From the NCBI GenBank assembly GCA_945900785.1, contig CAMDJM010000023.1, positions 1-61,060 of the forward strand: DNA of 61,060 nt, in the 5' to 3' direction. A program made the position numbers and the translations under genes. The notes under the pieces are model-generated. The model saw nothing but the letters and a program-made list of their open reading frames with translations, was not told the origin of the DNA and did not search any database. Of this stretch, positions 53,281 to 61,060 are shown piece after piece. The stretch is from Akkermansia muciniphila (GTDB lineage: Bacteria > Verrucomicrobiota > Verrucomicrobiia > Verrucomicrobiales > V1-33). Numbering within the stretch: the stretch's first letter is position 1; each line of letters starts with the position of its first letter.

Positions 53281-54288
53281 ATGGCCGCAGATTTCCAGCC
53301 TACCTTGCGTCAGTGGCTCGCGTCTGAAGGCGGCGCGGTGCCCTTCCGGCGTTTTATGGAAGCGGCCCTTTATGATCCAAATTTTGGCTATTACACAAGG
53401 CAAATCCGCAGCGTGGGTGCGCAGGGGGATTTCTCCACCAGTGCCACCCTGAGCCCCCGCCTGGGCCAGGCCATCGCCCACTGGATCACCCACGAAGCCG
53501 CCGGGGGCTGCCGCCATTTGATCGAGATCGGTCCTGGCAGCGGGACCCTGCACGAGGCAGTGCGGCAGGCCCTCGGCTGGCGTGGCCGTTGGCATTGGAA
53601 AAGTCATCTCGTGGAGCGCGCCCCCCGGCTTGAGGCAGAGCAACGGAAAATCCTGGGGCGCGGCGTGCAGTGGCACCCGGACCCCGCCTCCGCCCTCCAG
53701 GCCGCCGGGGGGGAAGCCCTGATAGTTTCCAACGAACTCGTCGATGCCTTCCCCGTCACCCTGCTCCAGCGCCACGGGGGCATTTGGCAGGAAGTCTGGC
53801 TGGAACTCACCCCTGAAGGCCGCGCCGTGGAGACCGTCCGGCCTGGCATCCCCCGCGATTTATCCCTGCCCGCCAGTGGTTTTGCCGAGGGCCAGCGCAT
53901 CGAAGTCCACGAATCCTGGGGTGATTGGTTCCAAACCTGGCGTCCCCACTGGCGGCGTGGCACCATGCTCACCATCGATTACGGCGGCACCGCAGAAGGC
54001 CTTTACCACCGCCGTCCGCAGGGCACCCTGCGCGGCTATCACCAGCACCAGCGCCTGGCCGGCCTGGCCCTCTACCGCGATCCTGGCCATTGCGATCTCA
54101 CTGCCGATGTCAACTTCACTGACTTGATCCGCCTCGGCGAATCCAGCGGACTCCTCACGGTAAAACTGGAATCGCAAAGCGAGTTCCTCGCCCGCCACAG
54201 CCAGTCCACCCTTCCCACCAGCATCCGTTTGGCCGATCCTCATGGAGCTGGCGGTGCCTTTCTATGCCTTCAGCAACGCTTGGTCTAA
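53281..54288 (+). CDS. MidA/NDUFAF7-family SAM-dependent methyltransferase (DUF185)
   Basis: A 335-residue class I methyltransferase. The N-terminus PFRRFMEAALYDPNFGYYTRQ is the hallmark of the MidA/NDUFAF7 family, whose eukaryotic member methylates an arginine of a complex I subunit. The SAM-binding loop is IEIGPGSGTL, followed by SHLVERAPRLEAEQR, SNELVDAFPV and DYGGTAEGLY. ATG 53281 is chosen because conservation starts there; the open frame runs a further 400 bp upstream without homology. The bacterial target is not established. Confidence 0.87.
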   Translation: MAADFQPTLRQWLASEGGAVPFRRFMEAALYDPNFGYYTRQIRSVGAQGDFSTSATLSPRLGQAIAHWITHEAAGGCRHLIEIGPGSGTLHEAVRQALGWRGRWHWKSHLVERAPRLEAEQRKILGRGVQWHPDPASALQAAGGEALIVSNELVDAFPVTLLQRHGGIWQEVWLELTPEGRAVETVRPGIPRDLSLPASGFAEGQRIEVHESWGDWFQTWRPHWRRGTMLTIDYGGTAEGLYHRRPQGTLRGYHQHQRLAGLALYRDPGHCDLTADVNFTDLIRLGESSGLLTVKLESQSEFLARHSQSTLPTSIRLADPHGAGGAFLCLQQRLV

Positions 54289-54535
54289 TTTGCCGCATGG
54301 ACCTGCGGGCGGTTGGCGGCGTGACTGAACGCTACCAGGGAATAATGGATGCAGGCCAACCGGGCTAAGACGGCAGGGAAATTTTTAAAATTGACGGGGA
54401 GGATTTGATGCCAAAGTTCGGTGAGGAAAAGGCACGGGGAGGGAGGGCTGCCTGGAGCCGCGCTCCCCGAGCTCCCCGCGCAACCCGCGCAACCAGCGCT
54501 TGAATCCCCGAAGGAAAGTCCTACTAAAACGGCCC

Positions 54536-55639
54536 ATGTTCCGCCAGCCGCTCCACGACCGCGGGGTCATTTCCCGCTACCGCTCTTTCCTTCCTGTCAA
54601 CGATACGACGCCAGTCGTTTCCCTGAATGAGGGTTCCACCCCGCTGATCCACTCCGCCAAATTGAGTGCCCTGACCGGCCGGGGCTGTGAGGTATTTATC
54701 AAATACGAAGGATTGAATCCCACCGGTTCCTTCAAGGACCGGGGCATGACCATGGCAATGTCCAAGGCAGCCGAGGCCGGTAAAAAAGCGGTGATTTGCG
54801 CCAGCACGGGAAATACCTCCGCTGCTGCGGCCGCCTATGCGACCCGCGCCGGTATGGAGTGCGTGGTCCTGCTCCCCGCTGGCAAGATCTCCGCCGGCAA
54901 GCTGGCCCAGGCTTTTGTGTATGGCTCGAAGGTAATTGCCATTGATGGCAATTTTGATGACGCCCTCGATCTGGTCCGGAAGATCGGGGAACGTGACGAT
55001 TTTGAAGTGGTTAATTCCATCAACCCATTCCGCATTGAAGGTCAAAAAACCGCCTCATTCGAAATCATTGATGAGCTGGGCGATGCGCCGGACATTCACA
55101 TTCTGCCGGTAGGCAATGCCGGCAATATTACGGCTTACTGGAAAGGTTATGAAGAATACGCCGCCATGGGCAAGGCGACAAAAAAACCCCGCATGACCGG
55201 CTTCCAAGCGGCGGGTTCAGCCCCGATTTTCTACAATAAGGTGGTGGAGCATCCCGAAACGGTGGCCACCGCCATCCGCATCGGCAATCCTGCCAGTTGG
55301 GATCAGGCCAAAGCCGCTATCCGGGACTCGAAAGGCAGCATTGACATCGTCACGGACCAGGAAATTCTCGACGCCCAAGCCTGGTTGGCGGCGAACGAAG
55401 GGATTTTCATCGAGCCCGGCAGTGCGGCCTCCGTGGCCGGGCTGCTGAAATGCCTCGATTGTCACCGCGAACCCTGCGCCACCTGTCCGGTGCGGGGCAT
55501 CCCGGAGGGCAGCACCCTGGTGCTCACGGTGACTGGCCATGGGCTGAAGGATATTGATGCGCCCTTGAAGCACCGCAGCTTCGCCCCGCTCCAAGCCGCT
55601 AATAGCATGGAAGCCGTGCTGCACACCCTCGGCTACTGA
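54536..55639 (+). CDS. thrC: Threonine synthase with four-cysteine insert
   Basis: A 367-residue PLP enzyme converting O-phosphohomoserine to threonine. The PLP lysine is Lys67 in NPTGSFKDRG, with STGNTSAA and VGNAGN phosphate-binding loops and EPGSAASVAGLL near the C-terminus, which identify threonine synthase of the short bacterial class. ATG 54536 is preferred to an in-frame TTG at 54500. Between two conserved C-terminal elements lies a Cys-x2-Cys-x4-Cys-x2-Cys motif (residues 306-317, DNA 55451-55486), absent from the threonine synthases I know, which could bind zinc. A terminator lies 166 bp downstream. Confidence 0.92.
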   Translation: MFRQPLHDRGVISRYRSFLPVNDTTPVVSLNEGSTPLIHSAKLSALTGRGCEVFIKYEGLNPTGSFKDRGMTMAMSKAAEAGKKAVICASTGNTSAAAAAYATRAGMECVVLLPAGKISAGKLAQAFVYGSKVIAIDGNFDDALDLVRKIGERDDFEVVNSINPFRIEGQKTASFEIIDELGDAPDIHILPVGNAGNITAYWKGYEEYAAMGKATKKPRMTGFQAAGSAPIFYNKVVEHPETVATAIRIGNPASWDQAKAAIRDSKGSIDIVTDQEILDAQAWLAANEGIFIEPGSAASVAGLLKCLDCHREPCATCPVRGIPEGSTLVLTVTGHGLKDIDAPLKHRSFAPLQAANSMEAVLHTLGY

Positions 55640-55804
55640 ACCAGCGAAACGGGACGCATCGACTCCCGTTCCGCAGATCCCGGCTCGCGATGGGCAAGGG
55701 AACCATTGCGTTCTCGTAAAATTAATCCGAATTTCATCGAATAGTCTTGCCACCTGTTTCCGAATTTACTAAATTCAACTTATTCTCTTGGGGGGGAATA
55801 ATCG

Positions 55805-55844
55805 ACTCCGGGTGGCTGGCAACAGCTCCCGGAGTTGTTTTTTT
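55805..55844 (+). terminator. Rho-independent terminator after thrC
   Basis: An 8-bp perfect stem (ACTCCGGG at 55805-55812 with CCCGGAGT at 55828-55835) is followed by TGTTTTTTT on the plus strand. It ends the thrC transcript and points away from the convergent cysH gene. Confidence 0.75.
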
Positions 55845-55920
55845 GTCCGGGAGGATGCTTCGGGTTGAAGTTGCTTCTCCCCGCGCTGGCAGGGGATGAG
55901 GTAGCCGCAACCGCTTCCGG

Positions 55921-56655
55921 TTAAATATTTGAGCCCAGGAAGGTGTGAATCCCGCATTCCTGCTTGTCAAAACCTTCCCAGCGGCCCGCGCGTTCGCTTT
56001 CGCCGCCGGCCATTTTGGTGCAGGGCCAGCAGCCGATGGTGCGATAGCCCCGGTCGTGCAGGGGATTGTAGGGGATTTTATTTTCCCGGAGGTAGTCCCA
56101 TACGGCCTCCCGGCTCCAATTCGCCATGGGGTTGAGCTTCAGGATATGGTTACCGCGGAGCTTATCAAATTCATAGAGTTCCAGGATGCCGGTCTTTGCC
56201 CGGGTCTCACCTTGGTTGCGGCGCAGGCCAGTGATCCAGACATCAATGTGGGAGAGTTTCTGCTGGAGGGGCAGCACTTTGCGCAGGGTGCAGCAGGTAT
56301 CCGGATTCGATTCCCAGAGATTGCCGCCGTAGGTTTCGTGCTGCTCCGTCACGGTTTGCGCCGGATCCAGACTCTGGATCTGGATCCCGAAGAATTCCTC
56401 TAGGCGCTGCTTCAACTCATATGTTTCCGGAAAAAGCAGCCCGGTATCGAGGGTAAAGACTGGAAAATCCAAGCCGAGCTTTCGCGCATGGTGGATGATC
56501 ACCAAGCCGGAGCCCTGGTAGCTGGTGCCGATTTGCGCACGGTCCCCAAAGCGGTCCCATGTCCACTGCAGCATCTCCTCCAACGGGGCGGTCTCAAAGC
56601 GGGCCGTCTCCGCGTGGACGTCGAGTCCGGCATGTTTTTCGAGTAAAAAGGCCAT
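55921..56655 (-). CDS. cysH: Assimilatory adenylyl-sulfate (APS) reductase, CysH family
   Basis: A 244-residue reductase that uses thioredoxin to convert adenylyl sulfate to sulfite in cysteine biosynthesis. The core matches the CysH family (TSYQGSGLVIIHHARKLG, TLDTGLLFPETYEL). Four cysteines ligate an iron-sulfur cluster: Cys121-Cys122 in TCCTLRKV and Cys209-x2-Cys212 in GCWPCT. This marks the APS-specific iron-sulfur type rather than PAPS reductase. The catalytic Cys234 is in KQECGIHTF. A near-perfect palindrome lies 18-33 bp upstream of the start and probably binds a sulfur-responsive repressor. Confidence 0.93.
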   Translation of the reverse strand: MAFLLEKHAGLDVHAETARFETAPLEEMLQWTWDRFGDRAQIGTSYQGSGLVIIHHARKLGLDFPVFTLDTGLLFPETYELKQRLEEFFGIQIQSLDPAQTVTEQHETYGGNLWESNPDTCCTLRKVLPLQQKLSHIDVWITGLRRNQGETRAKTGILELYEFDKLRGNHILKLNPMANWSREAVWDYLRENKIPYNPLHDRGYRTIGCWPCTKMAGGESERAGRWEGFDKQECGIHTFLGSNI

Positions 56656-56672
56656 TAAATTTGAATCTCCTT

Positions 56673-56688
56673 ATTCCCTATAGGAAAT
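56673..56688 (-). promoter_or_regulatory. Palindromic operator upstream of cysH
   Basis: ATTCCCTA|TAGGAAAT (56673-56688) is palindromic at 7 of 8 half-site positions and lies in the leader/promoter zone of cysH. A TTGACA (-35-like, minus strand) lies just upstream at about 56705-56710. The layout resembles sites of Rrf2-family sulfur regulators; the regulator itself is not in the window. Confidence 0.5.
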
Positions 56689-56810
56689 ACCGGATTTAAG
56701 GAATTGTCAAGAGCCCGGTGACTGCCGGCCGCGGGTGCTTCATCGTCGTTTTGGCCGGTTCTGATGAAACCTGCACACCCGGCGGGCTGGGGAGGCATTT
56801 TTTTGAAACC

Positions 56811-56840
56811 AAAAAGCCCCTCTGCGTGGGCGGAGGGGCT
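56811..56840 (-). terminator. Rho-independent terminator (minus strand)
   Basis: AGCCCCTC (56815-56822) pairs with GAGGGGCT (56833-56840), and on the minus strand the hairpin is followed by TTTTT. It lies about 95 bp beyond the stop codon of the TPR-like protein gene and would end its transcript. Confidence 0.7.
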
Positions 56841-56935
56841 GATGGAAAGGGAGTGACGGGCGGGGCCGGAGGGTTTGACTTTGGCCGATAGAGGGTGCGT
56901 TTTTGGTGCAGGCTTTAGCCGATGGGTGCGGCGTG

Positions 56936-57985
56936 TTATTTGTTGCGGGAGGCGGCGGTTTGCATGAGGCGCTTATCCCGTTCGCGGCGGTAGTTGATAT
57001 TGCCCAGTTGGAGTTGGAGGCGGGCGTCACCCCCGGTCAGGTCAAGAAGACGGGTCACGACGCGTTCGGCATCGTCCCAGCGTTCCTGGGTGAGATAGTG
57101 GTCCGCGAGTTTCAGCGGGAGCTGCATTTCATCAGGGTAGGCTTTGAGCCAATCTTCCAGGACCTCAGCCCGGCTGCTGACGGAGTAATTCTCGGCGGCT
57201 TCGAGACGGATCAGCAGGACGGAGCGGTCGGTCTGCACGGCGGCGGGCAAGGCAGCGGTGGCGTCCAGGACTTCCTTCCATTGGCCTGTCTTCAGCATTT
57301 GGCTGATGGCGGCGACCTGTTCCAGGGAATCAACGAAAGCTCCATTGTCCTTGGTGAGAGCGCGGCCTTCATTGCCCAGCAGACTGGCGGCCAACTGCAC
57401 GTAGGTGCGGTGCAGGGTCTGGCTGGTGAATTCATTCAGCCCCATCGTGAAAATATCAGTAATGCGGTAGGTTTTGGGACTGATCTCGTTGATGGTGAAG
57501 GAGAAGAAGTTGAGCGCGTTGTTCTCCCCGGCGGAGCGGAAGAGCAGACCGGCCCGTCCGTTGAAGGTGCGCACCCGGAGGAACCGGAAGTTCGTGCCGG
57601 CAAAGTCCTTGGTGAGTCCGTTCTGCTGCCAGGATTGCGTGGTGGAGTCGCAGAAGAGGTCCTTCATGGTCGCGGCACCGGAAATTTGCAGGCCCTCGGT
57701 GGCGCGGTCCAGGATCGCTTTTTGGTCAATCAAATCTTCAACTGGCCACATCTCACCGCTGATCATGGATTTTTCAATCAGGGCGACCATCGCTGGCAAA
57801 CCCGAGGCAGGATCGGCCAGCCTGCCCTTGAGCTGGGTTTCGCTCAGTTCCGCTGTTTTTGCACTGACCCGGGTGCCGCTGGTGAGGAGCAGGACGGCGA
57901 GCGCACTGACGAGAATTTTCACCGAACGTTGCAGGGAGCGGAGGCGTTCGGAGGCGGGGAAGTCAGTGCTGGGTGAGGAAATCAT
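56936..57985 (-). CDS. Exported protein with TPR-like C-terminal repeats
   Basis: A 349-residue protein with a hydrophobic segment at about 22-42 (VKILVSALAVLLLTSG), probably a signal peptide after a 20-residue polar lead. The middle part (about 60-220) has no recognised fold. The C-terminal 130 residues form helix pairs of TPR character (LLIRLEAAENYSVSSRAEVLEDWLKA, LADHYLTQERWDDAERVVTRLL). TPR arrays mediate protein contacts, so a role in an envelope complex is possible. A minus-strand terminator follows. Confidence 0.65.
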   Translation of the reverse strand: MISSPSTDFPASERLRSLQRSVKILVSALAVLLLTSGTRVSAKTAELSETQLKGRLADPASGLPAMVALIEKSMISGEMWPVEDLIDQKAILDRATEGLQISGAATMKDLFCDSTTQSWQQNGLTKDFAGTNFRFLRVRTFNGRAGLLFRSAGENNALNFFSFTINEISPKTYRITDIFTMGLNEFTSQTLHRTYVQLAASLLGNEGRALTKDNGAFVDSLEQVAAISQMLKTGQWKEVLDATAALPAAVQTDRSVLLIRLEAAENYSVSSRAEVLEDWLKAYPDEMQLPLKLADHYLTQERWDDAERVVTRLLDLTGGDARLQLQLGNINYRRERDKRLMQTAASRNK

Positions 57986-58047
57986 AGGATGGGTTGGGTT
58001 CCGGTTTCTTGATTCTACGATTGATATCTGATAATTATCGCAACCGC

Positions 58048-58077
58048 AAGAGATTTTATTGGATCTCTTCTAGTTTT
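58048..58077 (+). terminator. Weak hairpin followed by T-run
   Basis: AAGAGAT (58048-58054) and ATCTCTT (58063-58069) can pair, and TTTTT occurs at 58073-58077 on the plus strand. No plus-strand gene ends nearby, so a regulatory or chance origin is equally likely. Confidence 0.25.
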
Positions 58078-58213
58078 TCTCAAAAAAGAAATTCAACGCC
58101 GTGATTTTTCTCAAAAATCGAGGGCGCGAGCCTGTATTTGACCCCATATCAAGCCTTTGCCCGGCGAGGAGAAGATTCCGGCCCTCCCCGCTACCGGAAA
58201 GCGCCAGTTTATG

Positions 58214-58789
58214 TCAGGGCTTGCGCTGGGTCGCCTGCCGGCGGCTGGCCTCTGACAATTTGGCGAGCGGCACCCGGTAGGGTTTGCCATTCATTTTCAG
58301 CACCACGATTTCGCCATCCAGCGAGACAAACACTGCCGTGATGGCTTTGCCGTCAGTGCTGATCCATTGTTCAGGGGCAGGCTCGGGAGGCTTTGGGGCG
58401 GGTTTGACGGGCAATCCGGAGGGTTTGGCTGCACCCTTCTTACCCAGCAGCGCCCCTTCCTGGATCCACTCCCGGATCAATTTGATTTGCTTGTTGGAGA
58501 GGCTTCCTCCCGGCGGCATATGCCGTTTATCCCCTTCCGGCAGGGTGATGAGTTCCATCAGCGGACTTTCCCCGGGGCGTCCCGGGTCGATCATCCCGGA
58601 AGGCCGGATATCTCCTGCCAAGCGTTCCAGATTATCGAAAACATACCCATTTTTCTCCTTCTTCGCCTGCTCACTGTGGCATTCGTAGCACTTCGATTTG
58701 AAAATCGGCGCGATATCCTTCTTGAAGTCGGCGGCCCTTCCCAAAGCAGGGGACAGGACCGCCAAAAGGAAAATCAGAGAGCGCAACAT
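58214..58789 (-). CDS. Planctomycete-type cytochrome c protein with SLA1-like domain
   Basis: A 191-residue exported protein: signal peptide (about 1-19), a PSCyt1-like cytochrome c domain with Cys34-Tyr-Glu-Cys-His38 as the haem site and MPPGG as the region of the axial Met, then a Pro/Lys-rich linker and a C-terminal SLA1-homology-like beta domain (about 143-188, with AITAVFVSLDGEIVVLKMNG). This combination is typical of Planctomycetota and Verrucomicrobiota. The protein is probably periplasmic and takes part in electron transfer or binding of a surface ligand. It is encoded downstream of an ABC ATPase gene on the same strand. Confidence 0.85.
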   Translation of the reverse strand: MLRSLIFLLAVLSPALGRAADFKKDIAPIFKSKCYECHSEQAKKEKNGYVFDNLERLAGDIRPSGMIDPGRPGESPLMELITLPEGDKRHMPPGGSLSNKQIKLIREWIQEGALLGKKGAAKPSGLPVKPAPKPPEPAPEQWISTDGKAITAVFVSLDGEIVVLKMNGKPYRVPLAKLSEASRRQATQRKP

Positions 58790-58875
58790 AACCGCCCACT
58801 AGAAACCCGGATCTGCTTCCGGCAAGTCCCGTGGCATAGGGAAATCCACGACCTCACCATTTTGGGTTGAGCCGA

Positions 58876-59649
58876 TCAGATGGAGGCAGCGGGCAACACG
58901 TAATCCGCGCCGTTGAGGCGCTCCATGGCTTCCGTGGCGGTGGTGCGGGCCGGGACGGGGAAGTCCTGACGGATTTGCCCATCGCGCATCACGATGTTGC
59001 GTTTGCAGAAGGCGGCGATTTCCGGCTCATGGGTGACCATGACGATGGTGATGCCTTCGTCGTTGAGTTTTTGGAAGACGCCCATGATTTCGATGCTGGT
59101 GCGGCTGTCCAGGTTCCCAGTGGGCTCATCGGCGAGAAGGAGCACCGGATCATTAATGAGGGCCCGGGCGATGGCGACGCGCTGCTGCTGGCCGCCGGAA
59201 AGCTGATTCGGCAGGTGATCCCAGCGGTCTCCCAGGCCGACCAGATCCAGGACCCGGCGGGCTTTTTCGCTCTGCTGGCGTGGCGTCAGGGGACCAGGGT
59301 GGTAGAGCATGGGCAGCTCCACATTTTCCAGGGCGGAGGTGCGGCTCAGCAGGTTGAAGCCCTGGAAGACGAAGCCGATTTTCCGGTTCCGCACGTCCGC
59401 CAGTTGGTTGCGGTTCAGGCCGGAGACATCCAGGCCATCCAAGTGATAGCGCCCACCGGAGGGCCGGTCGAGGCAGCCGATAATGTTCATCAGGGTCGAT
59501 TTACCCGAGCCGCTGGAGCCCATGATGGCGACAAATTCCCCGGCTTGGATCTCCAGGGTCAGATCCCGCACGGCATGCACCAAGGTGCCGCCGCTGGCAT
59601 AGGTTTTTTCCAAATGATCAATCCTGATGATGGGTGGCGGCTGGGACAT
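58876..59649 (-). CDS. ABC transporter ATP-binding protein, MacB/LolD type
   Basis: A 257-residue ATPase subunit. Walker A is GSSGSGKST (44-52), the Q-loop is GFVFQGFNLL, the signature is LSGGQQQRVAIARAL and Walker B is LLLADEPTGNLDS, followed by MVTHEP. The sequence belongs to the MacB/LolD/FtsE-like group that drives mechanotransmission across the envelope for lipoprotein release or efflux. No permease gene lies next to it in the window, which is unusual. ATG 59649 is used since the upstream frame to 59760 shows no homology. Confidence 0.88.
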   Translation of the reverse strand: MSQPPPIIRIDHLEKTYASGGTLVHAVRDLTLEIQAGEFVAIMGSSGSGKSTLMNIIGCLDRPSGGRYHLDGLDVSGLNRNQLADVRNRKIGFVFQGFNLLSRTSALENVELPMLYHPGPLTPRQQSEKARRVLDLVGLGDRWDHLPNQLSGGQQQRVAIARALINDPVLLLADEPTGNLDSRTSIEIMGVFQKLNDEGITIVMVTHEPEIAAFCKRNIVMRDGQIRQDFPVPARTTATEAMERLNGADYVLPAASI

Positions 59650-59761
59650 GAAAGGACGTGCGGGACGCAAGGGAGCGTCGGAAAGGAACCGATTTGTCAC
59701 CCATTCCTCCAAGGTCAGCCAACCGCCATGGTGATTCTTAGGCGTTACAGGGAAACCCACG

Positions 59762-60037
59762 TTACAACTGCTTCAGCAAGGTCAGGGCTTCCTCCAGCCG
59801 GTGCACCGGGGCGGCTTTTTCGCGGAGGCGGGGGAACTTGCCACCGACGAGGATGAACTCCCGGTTTTTGGATAGCATGAGCTTGTGATCCTTGATCTCG
59901 ACGGCGCTGATTCCTTTGTTATGCGCCTGGAGTTTCAGCTCGGTGCACTTCAGCAGATTTTCCACGGAATGGGGCGGACGGCCGTAGCGGTCACGCCAAA
60001 TCGACTCAGCCAGGTGGTTTTTGTTCTTTTCAGTCGC
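59762..60037 (-). pseudogene. mfd: 3' remnant of mfd (transcription-repair coupling factor)
   Basis: About 91 codons on the minus strand match the very C-terminus of Mfd: WRDRYGRPPHSVENLLKCTE, KGISAVEIKDHKLML, GGKFPRLREK and a final helix. Everything upstream of about 60037, that is more than a thousand residues of Mfd, is missing. The frame continues only by passing antisense through the divergent dndC gene. It is either a gene cut by insertion of the dnd segment or a relic left by rearrangement. Confidence 0.75.
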
Positions 60038-60088
60038 CAGATCTGCGGCATGGCTGCATGTTCTGCTATCGTGCTGCTGCCAGCCCCC

Positions 60089-61060
60089 ATGTCCGACCTT
60101 CTTCAAAAACTCACTAATATCCGCCGGGACCTCCGGGCGGAATATCTGCAGCCCCACGCCTGGCCGTGGATGATCGGTTTTTCCGGTGGAAAGGACTCTA
60201 CTCTCATCCTGCACCTTGTGGTCGAGTGTCTGAAAACCGTGCCACCCGACGAACGCCACCGCCCTGTGTTTATCGTCTGCAACGACACTCTGGTAGAGTC
60301 CCCCGTCTTCCACGCCTTCACCTCCAGTCTTTTGGAGCAAATCGAGGACGGCATCGCTGGGCTGAACATTCCCGTCCAAGTCATCCGCACCGCGCCCCTT
60401 CCAGAGGAAAGCTTTTGGGTCAACCTCCTCGGCCGGGGCTACCCCGCCCCCAACCGCAGTTTCCGGTGGTGCACCGACCGCATGAAAATCCGCCCCACCT
60501 CCCGTTTCATCCGCGAGCAGGTGTCGCACAGCGGGAATGCCATCCTCCTGCTCGGGGTCCGGCGGGATGAATCCTCCCAGCGGGCACAAAGTGTGGCCAA
60601 ATACCATGATAACCTGGAATCGCGCCTCTCGGTGCACAACGACCATCCGGGCTGCTTTATCTTCGCCCCCATCCGCGACATCACTACGGAGGAAGTCTGG
60701 GCCTGTCTTATCGCAGCCCGCCCGCCTTGGGGCGGTTCCTACCGGGACCTGGTGGCGCTTTACAAAGAAGCCGCCGGACAGGAATGCCCCTTCGTCCTCA
60801 GCAAAGCCGACGCCCCCGGCTGCGGCACCAATTCCGCCCGCTTTGGCTGCTGGACCTGCACCGTGGTGGACAAAGACCGTTCCCTCGACTCCCTCATCGC
60901 CGGCGACCACCCGCACCTCGAACCCCTCTCCGATTTCCGCCAACGCCTCAAACAAGTCTCCAACGACCCCGACTGCCGCAGCAAAACCCGCCGCAACGGC
61001 CTTCCTGGCCTTGGCCCGCTTACCATGGAAATCAGAAAAATCCTTCTGGACGAACTTCTC
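60089..61060 (+). CDS. dndC: DNA phosphorothioation protein DndC (partial)
   Basis: The first 324 codons of DndC, cut off by the end of the window. DndC is the PP-loop ATPase with an iron-sulfur cluster that helps place sulfur in the DNA backbone. The PP-loop is SGGKDS (32-37). The family blocks NDTLVESPVF, FWVNLLGRGYPAPNRSFRWC, RMKIRPTSRFI and RFGCWTCTVVDKDRS are present. The four cluster cysteines are found as Cys128, Cys245, Cys254 and Cys257. ATG 60089 starts 51 bp from the cut end of mfd on the opposite strand. The rest of a dnd operon is expected to the right. Confidence 0.92.
   Translation, partial: MSDLLQKLTNIRRDLRAEYLQPHAWPWMIGFSGGKDSTLILHLVVECLKTVPPDERHRPVFIVCNDTLVESPVFHAFTSSLLEQIEDGIAGLNIPVQVIRTAPLPEESFWVNLLGRGYPAPNRSFRWCTDRMKIRPTSRFIREQVSHSGNAILLLGVRRDESSQRAQSVAKYHDNLESRLSVHNDHPGCFIFAPIRDITTEEVWACLIAARPPWGGSYRDLVALYKEAAGQECPFVLSKADAPGCGTNSARFGCWTCTVVDKDRSLDSLIAGDHPHLEPLSDFRQRLKQVSNDPDCRSKTRRNGLPGLGPLTMEIRKILLDELL

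Noticed and set aside
55734..55970. Minus-strand ORF between thrC and cysH
   Set aside because: It overlaps the thrC terminator and the end of cysH in another frame and has no homology.
59762..60955. 397-aa minus-strand ORF
   Set aside because: Only its last 91 codons match a protein (Mfd); the rest is antisense to dndC.

Overview
The window looks like a chromosomal segment of a high-GC bacterium, most probably a member of Verrucomicrobiota. The evidence is the mix of families: PEP-CTERM proteins with short Arg-rich tails, a planctomycete/verrucomicrobial type c-type cytochrome with a C-terminal SLA1-like domain, a paired ECF sigma factor and WD40-tailed Ser/Thr kinase, very large secreted proteins with calcium-binding Asp-rich repeats, and dispersed intergenic repeats. 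The genus cannot be told from what is visible.

Layout, left to right. 1-9 kb: a terminator and a heptamer repeat, then a HAD phosphatase, a LysM lipoprotein, CstA, a beta-lactamase-like/NamZ fusion, an MtfA-like protein that has lost its zinc-protease motif, and an MFS transporter. 9-13 kb: two adjacent, extremely proline-rich membrane/secreted proteins, then the remnant of a LytTR DNA-binding domain. 13.6-16.8 kb (minus): a beta-propeller/di-heme cytochrome surface protein. 17-33.4 kb (minus): a five-gene run of three giant exported proteins (1083, 1149 and 1769 aa), an ECF sigma factor and a Ser/Thr kinase with C-terminal propeller repeats. This is the strongest candidate for an undescribed system.

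33.6-39.5 kb: DUF2237, miaA, an RRM protein, an HtrA-like protease and, 12 bp behind it, a probable pseudoprotease whose PDZ domain is inserted inside the protease fold. 39.5-41.9 kb: two 5'-truncated PEP-CTERM genes joined head to head, the RNase P RNA gene (hidden under spurious ORFs), and an intact PEP-CTERM gene. 41.9-49 kb: a glycosyltransferase, an SDR lacking the usual catalytic Ser, an OpgG-like glucan protein, a DUF1295 protein, a membrane protein and a D-aminoacylase-like amidohydrolase.

49.2-61 kb: a PIN-domain toxin gene broken by one in-frame amber codon with its partner intact, a zinc-ribbon protein, uvrB, a MidA-type methyltransferase, thrC with a four-Cys insert, cysH under a near-perfect palindrome, a TPR-like secreted protein, a c-type cytochrome and an ABC ATPase. 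The right edge holds the last ~91 codons of mfd, cut off next to the start of dndC. dndC runs off the window, so this looks like the border of a DNA phosphorothioation island.

No tRNA, rRNA, CRISPR array or complete insertion sequence was found.
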